A stretch of DNA of 64,000 nt from contig NZ_JAJAUZ010000003.1 in assembly GCF_020532645.1 (NCBI RefSeq), positions 1 to 64,000 on the forward strand. The letters are read 5' to 3'. The stretch comes from Streptomyces bambusae (lineage in GTDB: Bacteria; Actinomycetota; Actinomycetes; Streptomycetales; Streptomycetaceae). Both the position numbers and the translations under genes were made by a program. Under the pieces are notes generated by a model. That model made no database searches, was not told the origin of the DNA, and saw nothing but the letters and a program-made list of their open reading frames with translations. This document shows positions 1 to 8,723 of the stretch, in pieces (positions within the stretch are counted from its first letter, which is position 1; every line of letters begins with the position of its first letter).

Positions 1-20
1 TCAAGTAACCCGCCGAGCCG

Positions 21-56
21 AGGAGCCCCGCCGGTCCGTCCACCGGCGGGGCTCCT
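21..56 (-). terminator. Stem-loop terminator after the VWA gene
   Basis: A perfect 15-bp inverted repeat (21-35 against 42-56) with a 6-base loop lies just past the stop codon of the minus-strand VWA gene. There is no T-run, which is usual for streptomycete terminators. Confidence 0.75.
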
Positions 57-62
57 GCCGTG

Positions 63-1103
63 TCAGTTGATCACCAGCAGCCGCGTGCTCGGCACCAGCT
101 TCCGGTTCACGCTGGTGCTCTGCACGAAGATGGTGAAGTCGTCGTTGTGATCCGGCTTTACGCGGACTTCCGCGTCCGGCAGACCGAGCAGCGCGCGAGC
201 CTCCGGACCCGAATACACCTTGTCCGTCTTCTTTTCCAGCACGGCGATCTGCTTGCGGGCCTGGACCTTTTCCGACTTGCTCAACTGGTAGAAAGCGCAG
301 CCCGTCCGGTAGGTGAGCCCGGATTCGACGACCCATTCCCGGATCGACGCATCACGCGCCACCGGAATCAGCCGGAAGGCCGACGGGTCCATCGGCGTCA
401 GACCGGCCGCCTCGATGGTCTTGCTGTTCACCGCATCGGCGCCCGTCGAGAACACCGCGCGCGAACCACGGATTCCCTTGGTCCGGCCCACCATGAATTT
501 CTCGGTGGCCTCCTGGATGACCTGCCCGGCCTCCGCCAGACCGTCCGTGCTCGTGGCGTCCCAGATGGCGATGTTGTCCTTCGGGAAGCCGCACTGCATG
601 GCTTCGCGCTTGCCCATCTGGTCCGGGACGAGGACGGCCAGCGTCCAGTTGTCCTCCTGCGTCTGGATCATCTGAGCCACGGCCTTCACCAGGTCGGCGG
701 GCTTCCGCGAGATCGTGTCCGTGCAGCGGTGGCTGGCGTTCTCCTGACCGTCGGTCAGCACGAACGTCAGGAAGCTGTGGTCGCCGTACAGCTGGGCCGT
801 CTGGGCCAGCTCCCGCTGGGACTTCAGCGTCGCCGCCAGCAGGGCCGTCATTCCCCCGGTGCGGTACACCTGCTTCAGGGACGGCATGCGCAGCACGTCC
901 TTGTCGTAGATGATGCACTCCACCTCGTTCGAGAAGACGTACACCGTCACTCGGGTTTCCTGGTCGAGTTCCTGCGACCGGCGCGCCAGATAGGAAATCT
1001 GCTGGTCGGCGACTTCGACCACCTTGCCGCTCAGGTGCGACATGGACGAACTGGCATCCAGCACGAGAGCAACGTGGTTGATGTAGTTCTGGTTTCCGGA
1101 CAT
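63..1103 (-). CDS. VWA-domain protein
   Basis: A 346-residue protein with a von Willebrand factor A domain in its N-terminal half. The metal-binding (MIDAS) signature DASSS is at residues 16-20, preceded by a hydrophobic strand (VALVL), and a TDGQEN segment matches the third MIDAS region. The C-terminal 130 residues are basic, contain a short Lys-rich helix, and have no recognised domain. There is no signal peptide, so it is probably cytosolic. The ATG at 1103 is chosen because the VWA fold starts directly after it and the 69 upstream in-frame codons are Pro/Arg-rich non-coding-like sequence. Family members usually act as metal-dependent protein-binding scaffolds; the partner is unknown here and no AAA ATPase lies beside it. 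Confidence 0.88.
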   Translation of the reverse strand: MSGNQNYINHVALVLDASSSMSHLSGKVVEVADQQISYLARRSQELDQETRVTVYVFSNEVECIIYDKDVLRMPSLKQVYRTGGMTALLAATLKSQRELAQTAQLYGDHSFLTFVLTDGQENASHRCTDTISRKPADLVKAVAQMIQTQEDNWTLAVLVPDQMGKREAMQCGFPKDNIAIWDATSTDGLAEAGQVIQEATEKFMVGRTKGIRGSRAVFSTGADAVNSKTIEAAGLTPMDPSAFRLIPVARDASIREWVVESGLTYRTGCAFYQLSKSEKVQARKQIAVLEKKTDKVYSGPEARALLGLPDAEVRVKPDHNDDFTIFVQSTSVNRKLVPSTRLLVIN

Positions 1104-1361
1104 GACTGTTCCCCGATCCCCGATACCCGTCTTGCGACTTGATGCTCTGATCCTCGCACCCACCACTGACAATCGGCCTCGGGGCGGCGGGGGCCGTGCG
1201 GCAGCGGGGCGGGAGGCCGGCCCGGCGGCGGGTCCGGGGACGGGCCGGGGGACGGCTCGGGAGCCGTGGCCGCGGGGCGGATCGTGGAAAGGGTCCGGGG
1301 ACCCGGTCACATCCTCCCCTCAAGGGGATGAGATGATTCCGGCGATGGAATTACAGTTCGT

Positions 1362-1379
1362 TTCCGCATGTATGCGGAA
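1362..1379. promoter_or_regulatory. Inverted repeat, candidate operator 1 of the acyltransferase gene
   Basis: TTCCGCAT and ATGCGGAA arms separated by 2 bases. Its half-site TTyCGCAT recurs in the palindrome at 1404-1417, with centres 40 bp apart. It overlaps the first possible start codon (1368), which makes a downstream start more likely. Confidence 0.45.
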
Positions 1380-2603
1380 TCGTTATTCGAGGTCGTACAA
1401 CCGTTTCGCATGCGAAAAACGCCGGGTTATGGTCCTCGAATGCTTTCTCCTGCGCAAGAATTCACCAGCACCCGGGCCGGTGCTGCCCCGGGTGCCACGG
1501 CCACGGTCGGGGCCGCCGCCGCCACCGCGGTGGGCGCGGGCGCGCACGCCCCGGTACGGCCGGTCGTCCAGCGGCGGGCCGCCCCGCGGGACCCGTACTT
1601 CGACAATGTGAAGTACCTGACCATCCTGCTGGTGGCGCTCGGCCACATCTGGCCGTACGTCGTCGAGGGCAGCCGGGCGACCCGGGCCCTCTACATGTTC
1701 GTCTACACGTTCCACATGCCCGTTTTCATCCTCATATCCGGCTATCTGTCCCGTAGCTACAGCGGGCGCCCCGAACAGGTGCGGAGACTCCTGACCGGAG
1801 TCGCACTCCCCTACGTCGTGTTCGAGGTCGCGTACACGCTCTTCGCGCGCTGGGGCACCGGGCACCCCGAGAAGCCGATCAGCCTGCTCACGCCCTTCTA
1901 CCTGATGTGGTTCCTGATCGCGCTCTTCATCTGGCGGCTGACCACCCCGCTGTGGCGTGCGATGCGGTGGCCGCTGGCGGTGTCGCTCGTGGTCGCGGCG
2001 GCCGCCCTGGTCACACCCGGCATCGGTCCGACGCTGGACCTCGTACGGGTCCTGCAATTCCTGCCGTTCTTCGTACTGGGTCTGTGCATGAAGCCCGAGC
2101 ACTTCCAGTTCCTGCGGCGGCGCGCCTCGCGGGTCCTGGCCGCGCTCGTCTTCGTCGGCGCGCTGCCGTTCACGTACTGGGTGACTCCCAGCATCCCGAT
2201 GAACTGGGTCTACCGGTCGCGGAGCGTCCAGGAGATGGGGCACGCGTGGCTGCCCGGGCTGTTCCGGGCGAGCGTCTTCTTCTGCTGCACGCTGGTGCTC
2301 GTCGCCGCGTTCCTCGCGCTCGTGCCGGCCCGCCGGCACTGGTTCACGGTGCTCGGCGCCGGGACCATCTGCGGGTACGTCCTGCACGGCTTCCTCGTCC
2401 GCGGCGCGCAGTACACGGGGTTCTTCGAAGCGCACCCGTGGCTGGCCACGCCGGGCGGCCGGGTCGTGGTGACCGTGGGGATGACGGGGATCATGACGCT
2501 GCTGTGCACGCCGCCGGTGCGGCGGGTGATGAAGTGCGTCACAGAACCGGAAATGAAGTGGGCCTTCCGGCGGGACGCGGGGGAGCCGGCCGGGCGCCGG
2601 TAG
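1368..2603 (+). CDS. Acyltransferase-3 family membrane protein
   Basis: Polytopic membrane protein of the acyltransferase-3 (OafA/YrhL-like) family, which transfers acyl groups to extracytoplasmic sugars or other acceptors. About ten hydrophobic segments follow an Ala-rich N-terminus. The family His appears in the first membrane helix (GHIWPY, about residue 93 of the longest form), after the usual D-x-x-K/R start of the helix. A FHMPVF segment in the next helix is typical of the family. The start is uncertain: ATGs at 1368, 1410 and 1440 are all in frame, none has a strong Shine-Dalgarno sequence, and conservation begins only near residue 78. The two palindromes suggest regulation. The substrate cannot be told from the sequence; no polysaccharide genes flank it. 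Confidence 0.85.
   Translation: MYAESLFEVVQPFRMRKTPGYGPRMLSPAQEFTSTRAGAAPGATATVGAAAATAVGAGAHAPVRPVVQRRAAPRDPYFDNVKYLTILLVALGHIWPYVVEGSRATRALYMFVYTFHMPVFILISGYLSRSYSGRPEQVRRLLTGVALPYVVFEVAYTLFARWGTGHPEKPISLLTPFYLMWFLIALFIWRLTTPLWRAMRWPLAVSLVVAAAALVTPGIGPTLDLVRVLQFLPFFVLGLCMKPEHFQFLRRRASRVLAALVFVGALPFTYWVTPSIPMNWVYRSRSVQEMGHAWLPGLFRASVFFCCTLVLVAAFLALVPARRHWFTVLGAGTICGYVLHGFLVRGAQYTGFFEAHPWLATPGGRVVVTVGMTGIMTLLCTPPVRRVMKCVTEPEMKWAFRRDAGEPAGRR
1404..1417. promoter_or_regulatory. Perfect 14-bp palindrome, candidate operator 2
   Basis: TTTCGCATGCGAAA is a perfect palindrome that shares the TTyCGCAT half-site with the repeat at 1362-1379. It spans the in-frame ATG at 1410, so binding here could block either transcription or ribosome access. 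Confidence 0.45.
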
Positions 2604-2752
2604 CAGGTCCGTTCCCGGGGCCGGGGCAGGGCCGCGCTCCCGCCCCGCCGGCCCGGGCGGGCACCGCGCCGCCGTCGTACGGGCCTCCGGCGCCCCGCGC
2701 AGGTCCCGTCCCCTAGTCTCACGCGTAGCAGGCGAGACGGCGGAAGGGCGCG

Positions 2753-3598
2753 ATGGTGTTCGGTAGGGGGATGCGGTGGCTCGCGGCGGCCGTGGTCGTG
2801 GCCGGTGTGGCGCTCGTGGGTCCCAGCGCGCCGGAGGGCGAACGCCACGACCGGCCGCTGCCCGCCGGAGCGGCCGGCGAGATCGTGCCGAACCGCGTCA
2901 TGACGTGGAACATCTGCAACCCCTGCGGCAAGAGCAACGTCGACCGCGCCGCCGAGATCGCCACGTACGCACCCCAGGTCGTCGGCCTGCAGGAGGCCTG
3001 CGTACGGGACGTCGAGAAGATCCGGTACTACCTGAAGAGCCTGTACGGGCTGACCTATCACGTCGAGTACGCCCCGGTGCTGCGGAACTGGGGCCGCTGC
3101 GGGGGCGTCCCCTGGCACCCGGGCGGCTACGGCCAGGCCCTGCTGTCGGCCGCGCCGATGACGGACGTGGTCACCGCGGAGTACCCCGACGGCGGTTCGG
3201 AGGACCGCGGCTACATGGCCGTCACCACCACGGTCGACGGGAGGCCGGTACGCGTCTTCAACACCCATCTCGCCCAGCGGCGGCAGGAGCTGGTGCGCGC
3301 GGCCCAGGCCCGCGTGCTCACCCCGCTGGTGGCCGAGTACGAACGCGCCATCGTCCTGGGCGACTTCAACGCCGTGCCGTACGCCCCGGAGCTCGCCGGG
3401 ATGTGGACCCTGGCCACGGACGCCGACCCCGCCTGCCGCCCTGCGGAAACCGGCCGCTGTGCGCCGACGACGGACTGGGAGCTCAAGTTCGACTACGTCT
3501 TCCTGCGCCGCGTCGCGGCGACCGCCCACCGGGTCGTCCCGACCCCGTACTCGGACCACCACCTCGTCTACGCAGACGTGGCCGTGGGCACCCGCTGA
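2753..3598 (+). CDS. Secreted endonuclease/exonuclease/phosphatase-fold protein
   Basis: 281 residues. An N-terminal hydrophobic segment (about 7-24) looks like a signal peptide or anchor, followed by an EEP (DNase I-like) domain. All the landmark motifs are present in order: WNICN (52-56), LQEAC for the metal-binding Glu, NTHLAQ, GDFNAVPY and a C-terminal SDHHLV. These give a metal-dependent phosphodiesterase, which could cleave nucleic acid, phospholipid or sphingomyelin outside the cell. Four Cys residues may form disulfides. A GGAAGGG Shine-Dalgarno lies just upstream of the ATG at 2753. The exact substrate is not deducible. Confidence 0.88.
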   Translation: MVFGRGMRWLAAAVVVAGVALVGPSAPEGERHDRPLPAGAAGEIVPNRVMTWNICNPCGKSNVDRAAEIATYAPQVVGLQEACVRDVEKIRYYLKSLYGLTYHVEYAPVLRNWGRCGGVPWHPGGYGQALLSAAPMTDVVTAEYPDGGSEDRGYMAVTTTVDGRPVRVFNTHLAQRRQELVRAAQARVLTPLVAEYERAIVLGDFNAVPYAPELAGMWTLATDADPACRPAETGRCAPTTDWELKFDYVFLRRVAATAHRVVPTPYSDHHLVYADVAVGTR

Positions 3599-3645
3599 GC
3601 CGCTCGGGTCACGCCGGCAGGAGCTGTACGGGGCCGGGAATTCCG

Positions 3646-3903
3646 GTGGTGGGTTTGTGCGCGGGTGAGGCGTGGTGCGCGCGGGCCGTCCGCAACGGCA
3701 AGGAGTGCGGAGAGGTCGACGCGGGCCTGGACCCGATGCCCGCCGCCGTACGGCCGGCCGCCGTGATGGAAGGCCTCGCGCTCCAGGTCTACCGCGAGCC
3801 CGAAGGCGTCGAAGGAGTGCCGGCGGCCCGGCTCGTGGCACCGCTGCTCGATGCGGAACTCGCCGCCGTGTTCACCGGTGAGTGCCGCCAGTACGCGAGG
3901 TAG
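3646..3903 (+). pseudogene. TetR-family regulator C-terminal remnant
   Basis: This open stretch encodes about 85 residues resembling the C-terminal ligand/dimerisation domain of TetR regulators: basic lead-in ARAVRNGKECGEVDAGLDP, then a MEGLALQV helix and a PLLDAELAAVF final helix. The N-terminal helix-turn-helix (about 110 residues) is missing; the preceding sequence is the end of the EEP gene and a short spacer. The fragment is followed at once by a strong hairpin, as a real gene end would be. I read it as the surviving 3' end of a deleted regulator. The 5' boundary is approximate; GTG at 3646 is only the first in-frame start. Confidence 0.6.
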
Positions 3904-3946
3904 GGAGCGGACAACCGCCCCTGTGCGGAGGGTGGTTGCCGCTCCC
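3903..3946 (+). terminator. Terminator after the TetR remnant
   Basis: GGGAGCGG-a-CAACC (3903-3916) pairs with GGTTGCCGCTCCC (3934-3946): a 13-bp stem with one bulged A and a 17-base loop, starting at the stop codon of the remnant. Confidence 0.7.
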
Positions 3947-4106
3947 GTGCCCGCACGCGCGGCGGTGCCGGACGTCATCCGGCGGCCGCCCCCCGCAGCG
4001 ACTGAAGCGACCGAAGCGACTGGCGTTCGGAGTTGGGTGCGCCAGTGCGTGGGTCAGTGCGCCCCTGCGCCTGCGCCGGTGCGTCGGTGTCGCGGTGGGT
4101 GAGCGG

Positions 4107-4445
4107 TCAGGGGCGGGTGGGGAAGCGGGCGGTCAGGCGGTCGGCGGCCCGGGAGAGTTCTCGGGTGGTGCCGAAGGGGATCACCGCGGCGCGCGTGGGG
4201 ATGCGGGGGCCGCCGGTCAGGGCGATGCGGGTGTGGTTGCCCGGGGTTGGGGCTGCGGCCACGCCGATGATCAGGAAGCGGCTCTGGAGCCAGCACCAGC
4301 CCGGGCGGTGGTAGCCGCGCAGGTGGGCGCGGAAGCCGTACGTGCTGCGGGCCACGGCCTCGATGCGGTCGCCGTCCGTGCGTGGATTCCGGCACCGGAA
4401 GGAGGCGGCGAGGGGAGGAATCGTTCCGCACGGGTTTCTACGCAA
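4107..4445 (-). CDS. Small hypothetical protein coupled to the KAP NTPase
   Basis: 112 residues, basic, with a Trp/aromatic-rich centre (GWCWLQSRFLIIGV) and a conserved-looking middle part without a signal peptide. I do not recognise the family. It begins with TTG at 4445 and overlaps the stop codon of the upstream KAP NTPase gene by 8 bases, so translation is probably coupled. The arrangement makes it a likely small partner of the NTPase. Codon use is normal high GC. The TTG start is inferred from frame and overlap; the next in-frame starts lie well inside. Confidence 0.55.
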   Translation of the reverse strand: MRRNPCGTIPPLAASFRCRNPRTDGDRIEAVARSTYGFRAHLRGYHRPGWCWLQSRFLIIGVAAAPTPGNHTRIALTGGPRIPTRAAVIPFGTTRELSRAADRLTARFPTRP

Positions 4446-7179
4446 CGCGCGGGTGGCGGGGGCAGTCCTCGCTGCGGGGGGCGGGGAGGGCGGTGTGGCC
4501 GGTGACGTGGCCGGTGGTGTGGCCGGTGGTGTGTTCGTCCGGGAGGTGCCAGGTGGTGCGGATGGAGGTGATCAGGTGGCGGGCGCTGTACGGGGAGACT
4601 TCCAGTTCCTGACGTGCCTGACCGAGGAGTTCGAGGTCTCCGGCCGGGCCGCGTGCGGCCGCCCGGCTGCGGCGGTGGGCGAGGTCACCGGTGCCGAAGA
4701 CGTCGAGGAGGGTGAGCGAGAAGAGGACGTACGCGGACACCTCGTCCATCAACTCGCGTGCCTCGTCGGGTACTTCCGCCGCAGCTGCCTCGCCCAGCTG
4801 TCGGCCGAGGTCGTGGAAGGCGACCTGCTCCAGGGCCGACCGCAGTTCGGCCGGCACGCAGGGGCAGGGCGGGGGCAGCCGGCCGACGAGGGTCCGGAAG
4901 GTGACGAGGACCGTGCTGCTGCGCGGCGTCCAGCGCTGCTTGCTCAGCAGCGTCCGGAAGCCGGACAACGTGTCGGCGAGCTCTTCCAGAATCAACTGGC
5001 TTGCGACGTCGGTGAGTTCCACGAGGCCGGTGTTGGTCGCGATTTCGTCCAGCCGCAGGCCGTAGCGGATCAGGTCCCGGGGGACGCCGCCGGAGAGGGA
5101 GTGGGTGAGCACCTTGAAGGGCTCGGGCAGCCCGGGTGCGCGCCGCTCCAGGATGGCCTTGGACTCCTCCAGCGTGCAGGACGGCACGTGCACGACGTCG
5201 TCCAGGGAGCTGTCGGTGACCCCGCGGTGCGGAAGCCCGCGGCGCACGAAGGAGGCTCCGACGTCCTCGGCGACCGAGATCAGGTAGTGGACGTGGGGCA
5301 CGCCGAGGACGCCCTTGATCTCGCTCAGGAACGCCAGCGCCTGCGTGTCGGAGCCCAGCCGGTCCACCTCGTCGATCGCGATGACGACCCGTTGCCCCTG
5401 CCGGTGCTGCTCCTCGGCGATCCGCTCCAGCAGGTCCCGGTAGTCGGCGACCAGCTCGGGGAAGTTCGGCGGCAGGGACGACAGCGAGGTGGTCTGCGCG
5501 GTCAGCAACTGCGGCGGACCCGCGGTGATCGCGGAGGAGGCCGTCTGCATCGTCTGCAGCCGGTACAGCTCGTCGCGGCAGGCGCTCACCAGGGGCGACG
5601 GCGAGACCGGGGTCCGGGTGGCCGCCTTGTAGAGGAGGACTCCCAGAAGCAGACCGGCGAGGCGGACGGGGTTGTCGGGGTCGGTCGCGATGGCCTGTGG
5701 CAAGGGCCGGGAGAAGAGCAGGACCACCGAACCCAGGATGCAGACGGACGCTGCCTGTTTCTGCCGGCGGGTCTGGAGCTCGGAGAACTTCGTGGCCACC
5801 AGCCCCAGTACGAAACCCGCCAGGAACACCAAGGGGTCTTCCCCGAGGGGGAACTTCCCCCAAGCAGCCTGCACGTCGTTGTCGAGGAACAGCGAGACGA
5901 CGGAGCCCAGAGCCAGCAGCCCCCCGCCCGCCGTCACCGCGCGCGCGGCGCGTGGCCGGATGTCCTCCCAACGCGACCACCGCCGCAGCCGCCACAGCAG
6001 TACACCCGCGAGGGCGAAGAGGAGGGCCGTGCCGATCCGCTCCCCCCGCCACGCGCCCAGCACCGGATCCGCCAGGAAGCGGTCCCCGAGGTCCGTCACC
6101 CGTCCGCCGACGGCACCCCCGTACCGCGTGACCAGGGCTTGGATGCCCGCAGCCGTACCGAGGACGACCAGCGCCGCGGACGCGGCCCCGAACGCCAGCA
6201 GCAGGCTCCCCCTCCGCAGGGCCGGGAGCAGGGTGCGTGCCGCTCGCCGGAACGGCGACAGCCTGACGAACTCGGGAGGTACCTGGCCGTGCCCGACCAG
6301 GTACGCCTCGCAGGTCCTGACGTACAGCGACAGCAGGAAGTCGTACGGGGAGTACGTGGCGGGCGCCTGCATCACGACCGCCACGCCCGCTTCGGCCGCG
6401 CAGGCCTCCAGCAGGGTCGACTTGCCTGCGCCCCGGGACCCGCTCACGGCGATGGTGCCGCCGCCCTCCAGCTGGGTGATCTTGCCCGCGAGGCTGCGGG
6501 CGGCCCGGCTCTCGACCACGTACTGCGGATTGCGGGGCGAGCGCAGGCCGTCGTAGCTGTCCGCGAGGAGGAGCGAGTCGGGGTCCTTGCCGAGCAGCGC
6601 CTCCACCACGCGGGAGACCAGCGGGCGCACCCCGTCGTCAAGGAGGCTGCGGCTCCAGGCGGCTTCGGCCCAGTCGATCCGCCTCGCCAGGAGGCGGGCG
6701 CGCGGTGCCAGCGCCCAGCGCCGGAGGTTGAAGCCGACGCTCATGCGCCATACCGGATGCTGTCGGATCGCGGCGGCGGTGAGCAGTGGCAGGGCGACCA
6801 GCGGCAGGGCCGTGGTCCATGGGGCGAAGGGCGCGAGCAGAAGCGCGAGCGCCGTGACCGTGCAGAGGAGCACGCTGGCCGGATGGGTGCCGTCGCGGAG
6901 GTAGTCGAGCCGAGCCTGCATCCGTTCGCCCTGTTCCAGCAGGGTGCGGTAGCGGTTCTGGGCCTGCCGGGAGGGCTCGGTGGCCCGCTCGACGTTGGCC
7001 TCCGAGAACATGTGGGCCCGGGCGTTCTCTGCAGTCGCCTGCGGCCGGACGCCCAGGCGGCGGGCGACGGCCGGCTCGGCGAGGCAGGCGTCGACGGCGG
7101 CCAGGTACACCTCCGACTCGCGTTCGAGCGCGAAGAAGTCGGCGACCTGCCACGTGGGGCGCGGGCGCCGTCGGGGCAT
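4438..7179 (-). CDS. Membrane-embedded KAP-type P-loop NTPase
   Basis: 913 residues. Walker A GSRGAGKST is at 247-255 and Walker B VVIAIDEVDR at 598-607. About six hydrophobic segments (325-350, 382-398, 415-432, 449-465, 476-490, 505-518) sit between the two motifs, and a further membrane hairpin at about 102-137 precedes Walker A. Membrane helices inserted inside the NTPase core are the hallmark of KAP-family NTPases, known from animal Kidins220 and the phage-exclusion protein PifA. The C-terminal region is helical and ends in a His-rich tail (HTTGHTTGHVTGH, about 883-895) encoded by a 12-bp repeat (4493-4528). It sits in a minus-strand group with a 470-residue protein upstream (72 bp) and an overlapping small gene downstream. 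A role in membrane-associated defence or signalling is inference from the family. Confidence 0.85.
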   Translation of the reverse strand: MPRRRPRPTWQVADFFALERESEVYLAAVDACLAEPAVARRLGVRPQATAENARAHMFSEANVERATEPSRQAQNRYRTLLEQGERMQARLDYLRDGTHPASVLLCTVTALALLLAPFAPWTTALPLVALPLLTAAAIRQHPVWRMSVGFNLRRWALAPRARLLARRIDWAEAAWSRSLLDDGVRPLVSRVVEALLGKDPDSLLLADSYDGLRSPRNPQYVVESRAARSLAGKITQLEGGGTIAVSGSRGAGKSTLLEACAAEAGVAVVMQAPATYSPYDFLLSLYVRTCEAYLVGHGQVPPEFVRLSPFRRAARTLLPALRRGSLLLAFGAASAALVVLGTAAGIQALVTRYGGAVGGRVTDLGDRFLADPVLGAWRGERIGTALLFALAGVLLWRLRRWSRWEDIRPRAARAVTAGGGLLALGSVVSLFLDNDVQAAWGKFPLGEDPLVFLAGFVLGLVATKFSELQTRRQKQAASVCILGSVVLLFSRPLPQAIATDPDNPVRLAGLLLGVLLYKAATRTPVSPSPLVSACRDELYRLQTMQTASSAITAGPPQLLTAQTTSLSSLPPNFPELVADYRDLLERIAEEQHRQGQRVVIAIDEVDRLGSDTQALAFLSEIKGVLGVPHVHYLISVAEDVGASFVRRGLPHRGVTDSSLDDVVHVPSCTLEESKAILERRAPGLPEPFKVLTHSLSGGVPRDLIRYGLRLDEIATNTGLVELTDVASQLILEELADTLSGFRTLLSKQRWTPRSSTVLVTFRTLVGRLPPPCPCVPAELRSALEQVAFHDLGRQLGEAAAAEVPDEARELMDEVSAYVLFSLTLLDVFGTGDLAHRRSRAAARGPAGDLELLGQARQELEVSPYSARHLITSIRTTWHLPDEHTTGHTTGHVTGHTALPAPRSEDCPRHPRVA

Positions 7180-7251
7180 GGGTGCGCGGGCCTTTCCTGG
7201 TACGTGCGGGGTGGGGCGGCGTGAGCGGGTGCGTGCGGGGCTCGTGCGCGG

Positions 7252-8664
7252 TCAGGCCGAGTTGCGTGCGCGTTCGAGTTCCCGGCGGCTGATGCGGGTG
7301 CCCCGTGGGAGGTCCTTCACGAAGAGCGCGCTCAGCCCGGATTCCTCGCTCCTGCCGTCGTCGTCGTACGTGACGGCGTGGGCGGCCCCGTCGTCGAGCA
7401 GCCGGCCGATGCACTCGGCGAGGGTGAGCGGGCCGGATCCGCGGTAGCCCCAGGCCAGCCCCGGCGCGTCCATCGCGGGGGCCGGATAGACGGTGCCGTC
7501 GGTGGTGCGGATCCAGACCGGGTCGTCGAGGACGACCTCCTTGAGGACCGACCCGGCGGGCAGGCGCTTGGGAGCACGCCCGATGTAGGTGATCTCGTGG
7601 GTGTCGCGGTGGAGGAACTTGCCCTTCACCGCGACCACCGGGCTTCCGGTCACCGGGTCGACGAAGGTGCCCACGGTGTCGTAGTCCGCCCCTTCCACCC
7701 GGTGCAGGGCGGTCGCGTGCACCTGCCGGAGGCGGTTGATCCACTCGGCGGCGGCTCGCGTGACGTCCGTGCGCATCAGGTTGAAGGTGCCCCCGTACGG
7801 CAGGTCCTCCCCGCTCCAGAGGCTGACATCCTCCAGGCACTCCACCGCCGCGTCGTCGGTACGCGCGCAGAGCGCCGCGAGGCCGGCTGCGACGACGTCG
7901 TCCGCCGCCACCTCGGCGAGACCGGGGTCGTCGGTGTCCGGGACGGCCGGGAAGACCATGGGGAACGGTTCGCCCGGTTTCTCGGCCCAGTCGCGGAGGT
8001 TCTCCATGCGCTTCGACGCCGACTCGGACGTGCCGGCCCGGATGCGGTGCCCGATGGTGAAGCAGGCGCGCCGGACGGCGGAGCCGGCGGGTTCCCGTTC
8101 CGCGAACGCGTACAGCGCTTCCCAGGACGGGTGGGTGACCACCTCGACCGGCCGGGGCTCGTCACCGGGCCGCCAGGCGGTGAGGTGGGCCGGGCGCCGG
8201 AGCGCGGACGGCCACCAGGGGGCGGGGGCACCGAGGTGCGCGGACAGTTCGGCCCATGACGGCGAGTACGCCAGGTCGGGGCGCGCCCGGTCCACGGCGC
8301 CGAGCTCGGGCCCGTCGAGGGCGTACGCGTGCTTGACGACGACGATGGTGCCGGCCGCCGTGTGCACGTCGAGCAGCTCCGCCGCCTCCGCGAACATGGG
8401 CTCCAGCGGGTAGACCACGGCGACGACGCCCTCGCCCGTCCGCCAGAGCCCGGCGAAGTGCTCCTCGCACGCGCCCTCGCTCTGCTCCCGGTCGCGGGCG
8501 TGGTGGATGCCGCCCAGGTACCGGGCTCCTGCCCCTGTCTCTGCCCCCGTCCCGTCCCCGGCTTCGGCCGCCGGCCGCCGCAGCACCGGCAGCTCGTCCG
8601 GTTCCGTCTCCGCCGCGCTCTCCAACACGCCCCCCGTGTCCGTATTCTGATGACCCTTCATCAT
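7252..8664 (-). CDS. Hypothetical protein upstream of the KAP NTPase
   Basis: 470 residues, acidic, no signal peptide or membrane segment; I do not recognise the family. The central part (about 150-330) is rich in Trp/aromatic and Ala-Glu helices; the C-terminal 120 residues have a beta-rich pattern (GTFVDPVTGSPVVAVKGKF, TYIGRAPKRLPAGSV) and end in a basic helix. The start is one of two adjacent ATGs (8664, 8661) with a poor Shine-Dalgarno. It precedes the KAP NTPase gene by 72 bp on the same strand with no terminator between, so the two are probably cotranscribed. Function unknown. Confidence 0.75.
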   Translation of the reverse strand: MMKGHQNTDTGGVLESAAETEPDELPVLRRPAAEAGDGTGAETGAGARYLGGIHHARDREQSEGACEEHFAGLWRTGEGVVAVVYPLEPMFAEAAELLDVHTAAGTIVVVKHAYALDGPELGAVDRARPDLAYSPSWAELSAHLGAPAPWWPSALRRPAHLTAWRPGDEPRPVEVVTHPSWEALYAFAEREPAGSAVRRACFTIGHRIRAGTSESASKRMENLRDWAEKPGEPFPMVFPAVPDTDDPGLAEVAADDVVAAGLAALCARTDDAAVECLEDVSLWSGEDLPYGGTFNLMRTDVTRAAAEWINRLRQVHATALHRVEGADYDTVGTFVDPVTGSPVVAVKGKFLHRDTHEITYIGRAPKRLPAGSVLKEVVLDDPVWIRTTDGTVYPAPAMDAPGLAWGYRGSGPLTLAECIGRLLDDGAAHAVTYDDDGRSEESGLSALFVKDLPRGTRISRRELERARNSA

Positions 8665-8723
8665 GACGGACGGGTCCGACAGGGTCGAAAGCCCGGGGGG
8701 ATCCGGAGGCGCGTGCGCCGGCC

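Noticed and set aside
4342..7224. Plus-strand open frame of about 960 codons antisense to the KAP NTPase
   Set aside because: Composition is Gly/Arg/Gln-rich with no domain; it results from GC bias opposite a real gene with clear P-loop motifs.
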